Shown piece by piece: positions 1 to 8,425 of a stretch of DNA of 47,548 bases; positions within the stretch are counted from its first letter, which is position 1; every line of letters starts with the position of its first letter. The position numbers and the translations under genes were made by a program. The notes beneath the pieces were generated by a model. That model worked only from the letters and a program-made list of their open reading frames with translations, had not been told where the DNA came from and did no database searches. Source of the DNA: Chitinophaga pinensis (GTDB lineage Bacteria; Bacteroidota; Bacteroidia; Chitinophagales; Chitinophagaceae); NCBI GenBank assembly GCA_945878115.1, contig CAMDVD010000026.1, positions 1 to 47,548 on the forward strand. The letters are read 5' to 3'.

Positions 1-2780
1 TTTGCATCTTTGATAGTAACGGAATAAATACCTGCACTTAAATTAGTGAATACATTTCCATTTTGAAAAGCATTTGCATTGAGTTGATATTGATATAAAC
101 CTGTTCCGCCAAGTCCAGTGGCGGTGATGGTACTTGTACCGCCATGGCAAAGAATATTTGTGGCAGATAAATTCACGCTCAGCACATTTGGTTCTGTAAT
201 AATGATGCTGGATGTTGCAGTGCAGTTATTCGCATCTTTTATGGTGATGGTATACATGCCTGCTGTTTGATTAGCGAAAATATTTCCATTTTGAAAAGGA
301 TTTGTATTGAGTTGAAATTGATACAAACCTGTTCCACCTAATCCAGTTGCAGTGATAGTACTTGTTCCACCATGACAAAGAATGGATGTGGCTGAAAGGC
401 TTATGCTTAGCGCATTTGGTGCTGTAATTACAACTACTGTACTGATACCGCAACCGTTCATGTCGCTTGCTGTCACGGTATAATTATTCGCAGATAAATT
501 AATAAATAAGCCAGTTGTGTTGGATACATTATTAGGCATTAATAAATAAGTAATAAGCCCAGTTCCTCCAGTTGCGTTAATTTGAATACTGCCAATACTG
601 CCACCATTGCAAATATTATTGACCACATTCATACTAGAAATAAGTATAGAATTTGGTGCTATCATATTGACTATTGTTGTGGATGTACAATTATGCATAT
701 CACTTGCTGTAATGGTATAAACACCGCTGCCGAGTCCATTAAATGAACCATTGGTATTGGTAATATTTCCAGGATTTAGATTGTATGTAATTATTCCAAT
801 GCCTCCAATAGCAGCAATACTTATAGAGCCATCCAAACTAGTATGGCATAGCGGCGCAACTATATTGGTTGAAGTGAATGTGATACTATTTGGTTGATGA
901 ACATTCACGATAGTAGAGCTTGTGCAGCCATAGCTATCTATGGCTACAATTGTATATATACCTGAACTTAAGTTAGTGAAATTACCATTGTTTGAAAAAA
1001 TATTGCCAGGCAATAATGTGTAAGAAATAGTACCCATTCCACCTGATGTAACTACAGATATACTACCATCGTTTGATCCAAAACAGGTAGTAGAATCTGA
1101 ATTAATTTGCGTAAAAATAATCGGTGTTGGTAAAGTCACAACAGCTATAGTACTTACTGTACATCCTGCTGCATCCATTGCCGTGATGGTATAATTTCCA
1201 TTTATTAGCGAAGAAAAAATACCTGTAGCATTGCTTGTTCCTGAAGGTAAAATAGTATACGTGAAATTACCACTTCCACCAATAGCATTGCACTGAATGG
1301 AACCTGTTGCCGATACACAGGACGTAGGCGATGTTGTGACAGAATCCCAAGTTGGTAAGGCAGAAGATGTAATAGTAATGATAGTACTTACTGAACAAGC
1401 ATTTGCATCCGTTGCTATTACAGTATAAACTTGCGCACTTAATCCTGTAAATGTCCCAACAGGATTTTGGGTTGCTGATGGAGAAATGCTGTATGTAATG
1501 ATGCCACTACCGCCTGTTGTACTCACACTGAGTGAACCAATATTTGGCGAAGCACAAGTGACACCAGTCATAGAAAGTGTATCAAATGCAATAGTAGAAA
1601 CTTGTGTAATCAATACAACAGAACTTGCAGTACAACCTGTTGCATCCGTTACAGTACATGTGTAGGATGGTTGATTTAGTCCAGTGAATATACCAGTTGT
1701 ATTGCTTGCTCCACTTGGATTTAAGGTGTACGTTATTGTACCAACTGCATTTTGAACATTGATAGAAGTAATAGAACCTAATAGCAAACAAGTAGAATTA
1801 ATGCTACTGATTGCGGATATAAAAAGTGGATTGCAATTGCCCGGAATTGTAATCGGTACACGACTTATACAACTTGTTGAATTGCCAGTGCAGCAAGTTG
1901 CGTATAATGTAGTACCAGCAGGGCAAGCTGAACCGGCAGGGTCATAACTGAAAGGAGAACCTGTACCGACAATTGTTCCGCCAACAGGTGCATCCCACCA
2001 ACTCAAGGTATTTGCAGCGCATGTTCCAGAGAGGGTTGAAGTATAATTTTCTACATTTCCTACACAAGTTCGGATCGGGGAACTAGCTACTGGTGCTATA
2101 GGAACGATAGTACAAGCATTGGTTGTGATGGTAAAATTGATGGTATGCAACCCATTATCATTCACATTCCAGCAACCAGTTTCTCCATCCGAAGTGCCAT
2201 GAAAACTAAATACATAAGCAGTACTTGTGATCATGCTATTACAAAACTTTATATCAAATGAAAGGGATAAAGGAGAATTGCAAGTGATACTCACATCACC
2301 ATAATTATTGCAAGGATATCCATCGTTAACAGGGTTAGTACCGCAGCAACTATTGTTTGCCGTGTTATCAAAATAAAACCCTGGTCCACCATTGGTTCCA
2401 GAGCCTGAAGGGCAGTTGCCAACGCAACCTGGATTGTAGGTAATGAACCCAGCTGGCAATACAACGGGGCTTACTGTAAAGCCATTATTCGCAGGTAAAT
2501 AAAGTCCATGCAACCATTCATTATTTGGCGTTTGGTTCCATTTTATATTCGACATATTTACCCGAATGGTGGAAGAATCGCATGGGTTTGTGCAAGTGAA
2601 TACACCACCTACTACACTCGCGCCTGGAGAGTTAATTAAGGAGGCTGTTATAACTGGTGTATTCGATCCATTACAAGAAGTAAAACGACCAGTGACATTA
2701 ATATTTGAAACTGTAATGGCTTGACTATATCCACAATAATGAATACAAGTAAATACAAATAGGATTATACTAATTCTCAT
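1..2780 (-). CDS. SprB-repeat cell-surface adhesin, N-terminal part (runs off left edge)
   Basis: The frame is open from the ATG at 2780 down to base 1 without a stop, giving about 926 residues of a longer protein. The first 20 residues form a signal peptide (hydrophobic ILFVFTCIHYCGYSQA end). Residues about 20-250 are a Cys/Asn/Gly-rich region, followed by an Ig-like segment ending in CISRVPITIPG. From about 1800 down to 1 there are some eight consecutive units of about 65-70 residues, each with the pattern GGTG-Y-Y, then AG-Y-T-ITA-DANNCT, the signature of SprB-type repeats of Bacteroidota gliding and adhesion proteins. The two units nearest the edge are the most alike. Its ATG overlaps the stop of the upstream gene (ATGA), so the two are probably translated together. 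A type IX secretion tail would be expected beyond the edge but is not visible. Family is well supported; the exact role (adhesion, gliding) is inferred. Confidence 0.85.
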   Translation of the reverse strand, partial: MRISIILFVFTCIHYCGYSQAITVSNINVTGRFTSCNGSNTPVITASLINSPGASVVGGVFTCTNPCDSSTIRVNMSNIKWNQTPNNEWLHGLYLPANNGFTVSPVVLPAGFITYNPGCVGNCPSGSGTNGGPGFYFDNTANNSCCGTNPVNDGYPCNNYGDVSITCNSPLSLSFDIKFCNSMITSTAYVFSFHGTSDGETGCWNVNDNGLHTINFTITTNACTIVPIAPVASSPIRTCVGNVENYTSTLSGTCAANTLSWWDAPVGGTIVGTGSPFSYDPAGSACPAGTTLYATCCTGNSTSCISRVPITIPGNCNPLFISAISSINSTCLLLGSITSINVQNAVGTITYTLNPSGASNTTGIFTGLNQPSYTCTVTDATGCTASSVVLITQVSTIAFDTLSMTGVTCASPNIGSLSVSTTGGSGIITYSISPSATQNPVGTFTGLSAQVYTVIATDANACSVSTIITITSSALPTWDSVTTSPTSCVSATGSIQCNAIGGSGNFTYTILPSGTSNATGIFSSLINGNYTITAMDAAGCTVSTIAVVTLPTPIIFTQINSDSTTCFGSNDGSISVVTSGGMGTISYTLLPGNIFSNNGNFTNLSSGIYTIVAIDSYGCTSSTIVNVHQPNSITFTSTNIVAPLCHTSLDGSISIAAIGGIGIITYNLNPGNITNTNGSFNGLGSGVYTITASDMHNCTSTTIVNMIAPNSILISSMNVVNNICNGGSIGSIQINATGGTGLITYLLMPNNVSNTTGLFINLSANNYTVTASDMNGCGISTVVVITAPNALSISLSATSILCHGGTSTITATGLGGTGLYQFQLNTNPFQNGNIFANQTAGMYTITIKDANNCTATSSIIITEPNVLSVNLSATNILCHGGTSTITATGLGGTGLYQYQLNANAFQNGNVFTNLSAGIYSVTIKDA

Positions 2781-3241
2781 TTTTTACTAGCCTCCATATT
2801 TAAAATGAATAGTTCTTTTTGTTTGGCAAAAACGTTTACAGGAATCTGATCATCTGTATAATTTAGTAGAACAAAATTGCAGGCATTCACTCGATCTACA
2901 ATATGCATATTGTCGTTGCATATCATTTTTAATAGAATTTTATATTTGGTATAGGTAGGCTCTGGAATGCCCAGCTTATCTGCCTCCGAGCGATACAGAC
3001 TATCTACAGAATTTGGAATAATAACAGACTGACTTTCATTCGCCATCCGGGCAATGAACTGCTGACGTTCAGAAGCACTAGCCTGATTGAATTGCGCAAT
3101 ACTTTGGGTGAAAGAGCTTGAATTTTTTATTTGTGCAAACCCAAAAACTGGTGTGAACGTAAACAAGAAAACCCACAATACGATTCCTGTATACATTGGT
3201 TTCGATATTGTTTTGGGAATAAAAAAAAGACTATCATTCAT
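2777..3241 (-). CDS. Secreted or membrane-anchored hypothetical protein, 154 aa
   Basis: A hydrophobic segment at about residues 16-36 (GIVLWVFLFTFTPVFGFAQ) looks like a signal peptide ending in FAQ, preceded by an unusually long polar start. The start may therefore lie at Met16. The mature part is rich in Ser, Gln and Asn, then mixed alpha-helical, with no domain I recognise. Its stop overlaps the start of the downstream SprB-repeat adhesin by four bases, so it is the first gene of that two-gene unit. It may be a periplasmic partner of the adhesin; that is inference from position only. Confidence 0.6.
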   Translation of the reverse strand: MNDSLFFIPKTISKPMYTGIVLWVFLFTFTPVFGFAQIKNSSSFTQSIAQFNQASASERQQFIARMANESQSVIIPNSVDSLYRSEADKLGIPEPTYTKYKILLKMICNDNMHIVDRVNACNFVLLNYTDDQIPVNVFAKQKELFILNMEASKK

Positions 3242-3550
3242 GGATTATAGATTAAGTGAAGACGTCTGCAAAATTAAAGCTATTTGCTGTTTTAATGTGA
3301 ATTATTAAATACGAAGCTTTGAAGCCATTGCAGTTTTCAGCTATTTCTTATGGTATTGAAAGTTAAGGTCAAAACGAAAGTGATGAATAGAATACTTCGT
3401 GATATTATTTTGTATTTTGCAAATTGGTTTTATGTAAGAAAAAATGAATAGTGATGGGAAGATTTATTTATCAAGGCGTGAGAAAGAAAATGAAGGAGGC
3501 ATTGCAATATTTTTCTATCAACTGGAAATTAATAAAATAGATTGATTTAA
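3242..3550. other. Gene-free stretch between divergent genes
   Basis: AT-rich spacer between a minus-strand and a plus-strand gene. I see no RNA gene, no strong hairpin with a T-run and no clear repeat. It should carry the promoters of both neighbours, but no good TAnnTTTG box stands out. Confidence 0.4.
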
Positions 3551-3886
3551 ATGAAGTATCTAGTTTTAGATGGTTACATAAGTGGAACTGGCATTCGAGA
3601 TACAATGCAACAATTATATATTCCTATATCTGAATTGAATTTAGGAGAAGAATTAACTTCAGCTATTAAAAGTTGGAAATCTAAATATTACAATGCAACT
3701 GTTAACAAAGAGGGTGAAACATCATATCAGGATTTTTGCAATTTGGATAAACAAGGAATTGAATTAAGTAAAATAATTTTGGAATTAAAGATAGATTATA
3801 AAATTGACTACTATTTTTCAGATTATCTGAGTAAAAGAGTATACCCTTTTGAATGGAATGATTTTTTATTAAATAGGTTTGACTAG
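3551..3886 (+). CDS. Hypothetical protein, 111 aa
   Basis: A complete frame starting at ATGAAGTATCTAG, with no signal peptide, no membrane segment and no recognised domain. Composition is ordinary for this genome (Lys, Ile, Tyr rich). The segment DTM-Q-IPI near residues 18-27 is matched by a broken fragment at 20567-20650, which reads LNDTMKQFVIPI. So the genome appears to hold at least one other, interrupted member of this family. Single gene, plus strand, followed by the ORF6N gene 180 bases on. Function unknown. Confidence 0.6.
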   Translation: MKYLVLDGYISGTGIRDTMQQLYIPISELNLGEELTSAIKSWKSKYYNATVNKEGETSYQDFCNLDKQGIELSKIILELKIDYKIDYYFSDYLSKRVYPFEWNDFLLNRFD

Positions 3887-4064
3887 GATTATCTTTTCTG
3901 AGAATTTTTAGAAACAACCTGACTAGTTTTTCGAGGCATGAAAAAAAAATAATGTTATCCATTCTTATGGAACAATATTACACAATTAAGTAAATGATAA
4001 GGCTAAAATATCGGCTATTTTAAAAATAGAATAATACATTTACATCTGAATAAAGTTATGCGAA

Positions 4065-4643
4065 ATGAACAAAAATAGTATGTTGCAAGATGAAATTATA
4101 GTAAACAAAATTTATACTATACGAGGACAGAAAGTAATGCTAGATAGGGATTTGGCAGAAATGTATAGTGTAGAAACAAGGCGTTTAAATGAACAAGTAA
4201 AACGTAACGAAAAGCGATTTCCTATAGATTTTATGTTTCAGTTAACGGAGCAAGAGTTGGAAAATTGGAAGTCGCAATTTGCGACTTCCAATAAGGAAAG
4301 AATGGGGCTAAGGAAATTGCCTAATGTTTTTACAGAGCAAGGTGTAGCCATGTTATCCAGTATTTTAAATAGTGAAACTGCAATCACTGTAAACATCCAA
4401 ATCATTCGCATTTTTACAAGGCTCAGAGAAATGCTACTCAATCATAAAGATGTATTATTGAAATTCGAGCAAATGGATAAGAAGATATTAGGTATCGGGT
4501 ACGATTTAAAAATGCATGATGGAGAAATAGAATCCATCTTTAGTTTAATAGATGAATGGCGTAAGGAAAGAGAAGATGAAAAAGCAAAACTTATGGCACC
4601 AAAAAATCCGATTGGGTTTAAAACAAAATCATCCAAAAAATAA
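4065..4643 (+). CDS. ORF6N domain-containing protein
   Basis: 192 residues. The N-terminal 110 carry the typical ORF6N pattern: a YTIRGQKVMLDRDLAEMY stretch, then LNEQVKRN, KRFP-DFMFQLT, LRKLP-VFTEQGVAMLSSIL. ORF6N domains are found in phage proteins and in many chromosomal copies in Bacteroidota and are thought to bind DNA. The C-terminal half is a charged helix (DEWRKEREDEKAKL) ending in a Lys-rich tail. A perfect 27-base palindrome lies inside the coding region at the variable loop after LENW. A TAcaTTTA box lies about 25 bases upstream of the start. Probably of phage or mobile origin; its target is unknown. Confidence 0.85.
   Translation: MNKNSMLQDEIIVNKIYTIRGQKVMLDRDLAEMYSVETRRLNEQVKRNEKRFPIDFMFQLTEQELENWKSQFATSNKERMGLRKLPNVFTEQGVAMLSSILNSETAITVNIQIIRIFTRLREMLLNHKDVLLKFEQMDKKILGIGYDLKMHDGEIESIFSLIDEWRKEREDEKAKLMAPKNPIGFKTKSSKK
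4265..4291. repeat. Perfect 27-base palindrome inside the ORF6N gene
   Basis: Arms TTGGAAGTCGCAA and TTGCGACTTCCAA around a single T. It encodes residues W-K-S-Q-F-A-T-S-N in the loop between the first and second halves of the ORF6N domain. The 15-base core GTCGCAATTTGCGAC recurs in the palindrome at 4751-4779. Confidence 0.85.
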
Positions 4644-5036
4644 ATGGAAAGAGAGTACTGCTTTCTTGGTTTCGACTGGTGGACATTGAAGCGTTGTCGT
4701 AACAACAACTTCAGCCATTTTAGTATTTCCAAAAGTAAAAGAGAAGTCAATCTTAAGGTCGCAATTTGCGACCTTAAGAATTTGAAAATATATACTATTC
4801 AGAATTTATCTTTACCATAGCCAATTTGAGTCACGAATTATTTGGATGAACTGATTCAACGGAATAAGCAACTCTTCCATAAAAAATTTCATCGCAAATT
4901 ATTTTACCCATACATCTTGCCACAATCTGCGACATCAACAAAATCTGCTTGCATTTGCGGTTCAGATATTTGCAACCCTAAATACCCTCCTTTTTTCCTT
5001 CCAAAACTACAATTAGAAAAATATCAAATCAACGAT
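4644..5036. other. Spacer before sucD holding a palindrome
   Basis: No convincing gene. A 72-codon open frame at 4842-5060 has low-quality composition and runs into the sucD promoter. The stretch holds the 29-base palindrome at 4751-4779 and leads into the sucD promoter box. Confidence 0.4.
4751..4779. repeat. Perfect 29-base palindrome downstream of the ORF6N gene
   Basis: Arms TCTTAAGGTCGCAA and TTGCGACCTTAAGA around one T, about 110 bases after the ORF6N stop codon. No T-run follows on either strand, so it is not a normal terminator. It shares the core GTCGCAATTTGCGAC with the intragenic palindrome at 4265-4291, which suggests a small family of palindromic elements or a binding site for the encoded protein. 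Confidence 0.85.
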
Positions 5037-5044
5037 TACATTTG
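5037..5044 (+). promoter_or_regulatory. -7 box of sucD (TAcaTTTG)
   Basis: TACATTTG followed by CACC fits the Bacteroidota -7 consensus TAnnTTTG. It ends 26 bases before the sucD start codon, leaving a short leader. No good TTG at the -33 position was found. Confidence 0.5.
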
Positions 5045-5070
5045 CACCACAAAAAAATAACAGATAAACT

Positions 5071-5946
5071 ATGGGTGTATTAGTGAACAAAGCAAGTAAA
5101 GTAATTGTACAAGGATTTACTGGAACAGAAGGAACTTTCCATGCTACGCAAATGATTGAATATGGAACCAATGTTGTAGGTGGTGTTACACCGGGTAAAG
5201 GTGGAACTTCTCATTTAGACAAGCCTGTATTCAATACCGTTGCCGACGCGGTAACACAAGTTGGTGCGAATGTGTCTATTATTTTTGTACCACCAGCTTT
5301 CGCAGCCGATGCCATTATGGAGGCTGCTGATGCAGGTATTCAAACCATTATTTGTATTACCGAAGGTGTACCAGTGCAAGATATGGTTATCGCTAAAGAT
5401 TATATTAAAGATAAAAATTGTCGTTTGGTAGGACCTAATTGTCCTGGTGTTATTACCACAGACGAAGCTAAAGTCGGTATCATGCCTGGCTTTATTTTTA
5501 AGAAAGGAAGTATTGGTATCGTTTCTAAATCAGGAACTTTAACCTATGAAGCAGCTGACCAAGTGGTTAAAGCTGGACTTGGCATTACTACTGCTATTGG
5601 TATTGGTGGTGATCCTATCATTGGTACTACTACAAAAGAAGCAGTAGAATTATTGATGAATGATCCAGAAACGAAAGGCATCATTATGATTGGTGAAATT
5701 GGTGGTGGCATGGAAGCGGAAGCTGCTATGTGGTTGAAAGACAATATGCGCAAACCTGTAGTGGGCTTTATTGCTGGACAAACTGCACCTCCGGGTAGAA
5801 GAATGGGACATGCTGGTGCTATAGTTGGTGGAGCAGATGATACTGCAGCTGCTAAAATAAAAATCATGCGAGCTTGTGGTATTCATGTATCCGAAAGCCC
5901 AGCCGATATTGGTAAAACCATGGCTGAGGCAATGAGTGCTTTATAA
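5071..5946 (+). CDS. sucD: Succinate--CoA ligase (ADP-forming) subunit alpha
   Basis: 291 residues, the normal length for the family. Succinyl-CoA synthetase makes succinate and ATP (or GTP) from succinyl-CoA in the TCA cycle; the alpha subunit binds CoA and carries the phosphorylated histidine. Visible marks are the N-terminal CoA-binding Rossmann segment ([14 protein letters not shown]), GGVTPGKGG, the conserved GPNCPG, and the phospho-histidine loop [10 protein letters not shown] with His at about 247. The beta subunit gene sucC is not in the window. The next gene, korA, encodes part of the enzyme that makes succinyl-CoA, so the pair fits one pathway, though korA seems to have its own promoter box. 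Confidence 0.97.
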   Translation: MGVLVNKASKVIVQGFTGTEGTFHATQMIEYGTNVVGGVTPGKGGTSHLDKPVFNTVADAVTQVGANVSIIFVPPAFAADAIMEAADAGIQTIICITEGVPVQDMVIAKDYIKDKNCRLVGPNCPGVITTDEAKVGIMPGFIFKKGSIGIVSKSGTLTYEAADQVVKAGLGITTAIGIGGDPIIGTTTKEAVELLMNDPETKGIIMIGEIGGGMEAEAAMWLKDNMRKPVVGFIAGQTAPPGRRMGHAGAIVGGADDTAAAKIKIMRACGIHVSESPADIGKTMAEAMSAL

Positions 5947-6015
5947 GCAATACCTACCTTAATCAGCAAGTGAATGCAACCGAAATTGTTTATATTAATT
6001 TTTCAATAGTTTTTT

Positions 6016-6023
6016 TACATTTG
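6016..6023 (+). promoter_or_regulatory. -7 box of korA (TAcaTTTG)
   Basis: TACATTTG ends only 7 bases before the korA start codon, so the predicted transcript would have a leader of a few bases at most. The nearest upstream TTG (5986) is 27 bases away, further than the usual 17-23. Confidence 0.45.
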
Positions 6024-6030
6024 TACAATC

Positions 6031-7878
6031 ATGAGTGGAATAATAAATGAAATAGAACATGTAGTTATCAAATTTGCTGGCGATAGCGGCGATGGTATAC
6101 AATTAACAGGTTCTCAATTTACAACGAATACAGCTTTACGTGGAAATGACCTTTCTACTTTCCCTGACTTTCCAGCCGAAATACGTGCCCCATTAGGTAC
6201 ATTGCCCGGTGTGAGCGGGTTTCAACTGCACTTCTCGTCCAACTCGGTGTATACACCTGGTGATGATTGTGATGTATTGGTAGCCATGAATGCTGCGGCA
6301 TTAAAAGTAAATTTGAAGTCTATTAAAAAAGGTGGAACCATCATTGTGAATACAGATGGTTTTGATTCCAAAAATTTACGACTAGCTAATTACGCCGATG
6401 ACGACAATCCATTAAATAATAACTCATTGGAGTCATACACAGTACACAAAATTGATGTTACAAAATTGACTCGTGAAGCATTGGCAGAAAGCACTTTGGG
6501 TGTAAAAGAAAAAGATAGAGCCAAAAATATGTTTGTACTTGGCTTCTTATATTGGATGTACGACAGAGATTTAGAAAGCACCAAACGATTTTTAGAAGAA
6601 AAATTTGGTAAGAAACCAGAAGTATTTGATAGCAATATAAAAGCTTTACAAGCTGGTTATAATTTTGGCGACACCACCGAATTATTTTCTACAAGATATA
6701 CTGTTGCTAAAGCGGTTGTAAAAGCGGGTGTATATAGAAGTATCACGGGTAATAGCGCTATTTCATTGGGTTTGGTGACCGCAGCACAAAAATCAGGATT
6801 GCAATTATTTTTAGGATCCTATCCAATTACGCCTGCATCTGATATATTGCACGATTTAAGTAAATATAAAAATTTCAATGTTATAACCTTTCAAGCGGAA
6901 GATGAAATTGCAGCAATCACATCTAGTATTGGTGCCTCTTATGGAGGTTCGCTTGGTATTACTACCACTTCAGGTCCAGGTATGGCGTTGAAAGCAGAAG
7001 CAATGGGTTTGGCAATGATGTTAGAAATTCCTTTAGTGATTATTAATATTCAACGTGGAGGTCCTTCAACTGGATTACCAACGAAGACCGAACAAAGTGA
7101 TTTGATGCAAGCTTATTATGGTAGAAATGGGGAATGTCCAATACCAATTATTTCAGCAAGCAGTCCTAGCGATTGTTTTTATGTAGCCATTGAAGCTTGT
7201 CGTATTTCTATTGAACACATGACACCAGTGATATTATTAAGTGATGGTTTTATTGCCAATGGTGCCGAGCCTTGGAAGTTTCCATCTGCAAGTGACATAC
7301 CAGAAATTACAGTAAATTTTAAAAAGTTTTTGAATGAAGGCGAAGAGAAATTTATGCCTTATGCAAGAGATGAAAAATTAGCACGTCCATGGTCTATCCC
7401 TGGCTATGCTGGTATGGAACATCGTATAGGTGGACTTGAAAAGCAAGACATTACAGGTAATGTTAGCTATGATGCAGATAATCATGAACACATGGTGAAA
7501 ACACGTCAAGCTAAAGTGGATATGATTGCCAATTATATACCTGAACAAGAAATAAATTTAGGTGCTGACTCTGGCGATATTCTTATATTAGGTTGGGGCT
7601 CAACATCTGGTGTAATCACTACAGTAGTTCAAAAATTAATTAAAGAAGGTCATTCTATTTCTCATTGTCATCTTCGTTATATACGTCCTTTCCCTAAAAA
7701 TCTTGGTGATATTTTTAAACGATTTAAAAAAGTAATTATCCCTGAAATCAATAATGGTCAATTGGTAAAAATCATTCGTGATTTATATTTGGTAGATGCC
7801 ATTGCTTATAATAAAATCAAAGGAAATCCCATCACACAAGCTGAGTTGGAAGATTTTATTATGATGCATACTGGGTAA
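6031..7878 (+). CDS. korA: 2-oxoacid:acceptor oxidoreductase subunit alpha (KorA, gamma-alpha fusion)
   Basis: 615 residues, the length of the fused form in which the gamma domain (residues about 10-195; KFAGDSGDGIQLTGSQF, FPAEIRAPLGT) precedes the pyruvate-ferredoxin oxidoreductase-type domains (from about 235; GNSAISLGLVTAA, FLGSYPITPASDIL, FQAEDEIAAI, TTSGPGMALKAEA, RGGPSTGLPTKTEQSDL). It would oxidise 2-oxoglutarate to succinyl-CoA with ferredoxin as acceptor. The TPP-binding beta subunit KorB, usually encoded directly downstream, is not here: a strong terminator follows and the next gene is on the other strand. The substrate (2-oxoglutarate rather than another 2-oxoacid) is inferred from the family and from sucD next door. 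Confidence 0.93.
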   Translation: MSGIINEIEHVVIKFAGDSGDGIQLTGSQFTTNTALRGNDLSTFPDFPAEIRAPLGTLPGVSGFQLHFSSNSVYTPGDDCDVLVAMNAAALKVNLKSIKKGGTIIVNTDGFDSKNLRLANYADDDNPLNNNSLESYTVHKIDVTKLTREALAESTLGVKEKDRAKNMFVLGFLYWMYDRDLESTKRFLEEKFGKKPEVFDSNIKALQAGYNFGDTTELFSTRYTVAKAVVKAGVYRSITGNSAISLGLVTAAQKSGLQLFLGSYPITPASDILHDLSKYKNFNVITFQAEDEIAAITSSIGASYGGSLGITTTSGPGMALKAEAMGLAMMLEIPLVIINIQRGGPSTGLPTKTEQSDLMQAYYGRNGECPIPIISASSPSDCFYVAIEACRISIEHMTPVILLSDGFIANGAEPWKFPSASDIPEITVNFKKFLNEGEEKFMPYARDEKLARPWSIPGYAGMEHRIGGLEKQDITGNVSYDADNHEHMVKTRQAKVDMIANYIPEQEINLGADSGDILILGWGSTSGVITTVVQKLIKEGHSISHCHLRYIRPFPKNLGDIFKRFKKVIIPEINNGQLVKIIRDLYLVDAIAYNKIKGNPITQAELEDFIMMHTG

Positions 7879-7940
7879 TAGTTATTCGCCTAGACAAGTT
7901 TATATTCCCTTGGTTTGTGCCCTTCTCAAACTATAATCTT

Positions 7941-7979
7941 TAGTTCAGACAATTTATATTTTGTCTGAACTATTTTTTT
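7941..7979 (+). terminator. Intrinsic terminator after korA
   Basis: Perfect 12-bp stem (TAGTTCAGACAA / TTGTCTGAACTA), 8-base loop, then seven T. It closes the korA transcript. A third copy of the left arm, outside any hairpin, lies at 8049-8060. Confidence 0.9.
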
Positions 7980-8232
7980 GATAGCTGTAATTGCTATGGT
8001 TTTTCATTCATACTGCAAATCATAGTAATCTTGTAATCACATGAATCATAGTTCAGACAATCTCCTTCAAATGCCCATTCCATAATACTTTGAAAGCAAA
8101 TCTGCATCACTGAAAAGGAGGATAAAGAAGATTTCCCTATCGGTTGGTGTCGCACCAACCGAAATTTTGTTTGAAATATGATGGCTAACCTAAAAATGTA
8201 ATGAAAGGAATTATCTTTAGAATTACTGTATT
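7980..8232. other. Intergenic spacer with short approximate repeats
   Basis: No gene. Between 8020 and 8060 the sequence repeats variants of AATCATAG and TAATCTTG and ends in the same TAGTTCAGACAA 12-mer as the korA terminator arm. It looks like a decayed repeat, not coding sequence. Confidence 0.35.
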
Positions 8233-8310
8233 GCGGCAACGATAGAACGGAAAGCCCGGATTCCGGTGCTTTGAGCGGAAACGGACTTGGAGTGATAGCG
8301 TGTTTGCCGC
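8233..8310. ncRNA. Candidate structured RNA or element (GC-rich island)
   Basis: A GC-rich patch in an AT-rich spacer. Outer arms GCGGCAA (8233-8239) and TTGCCGC (8304-8310) enclose a strong inner hairpin at 8251-8272: AAAGC-CCGG, loop ATT, CCGG-T-GCTTT. Neither strand has a credible coding frame. It lies between the ends of two convergent genes, beyond the terminator of the minus-strand lipoprotein gene. The structure is read directly; that it is an RNA is inference, and the strand is undecided. Confidence 0.35.
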
Positions 8311-8367
8311 CCAAAATATTCTGGTTACAAATTTTGTATTACCAATATAATGTTGAATTCCTACCTC

Positions 8368-8396
8368 AAAAAAAAACTGCCTCCTTTCGGAAGCAG
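8368..8396 (-). terminator. Intrinsic terminator of the minus-strand lipoprotein gene
   Basis: On the minus strand, CTGCTTCC, loop GAAA, GGAGGCAG (8 bp with one wobble), then nine T. It lies about 30 bases after the stop codon at 8426. Confidence 0.85.
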
Positions 8397-8425
8397 CTTT
8401 CTTTTTTACAAACAAAAAGCGAGTT

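Noticed and set aside
4842-5060. 72-codon plus-strand frame before sucD
   Set aside because: Composition is poor, no start signal, and it overlaps the sucD promoter box.
8049-8060. Third copy of the korA terminator arm as a regulatory site
   Set aside because: It is only 12 bases without a partner arm; chance or local duplication is enough to explain it.
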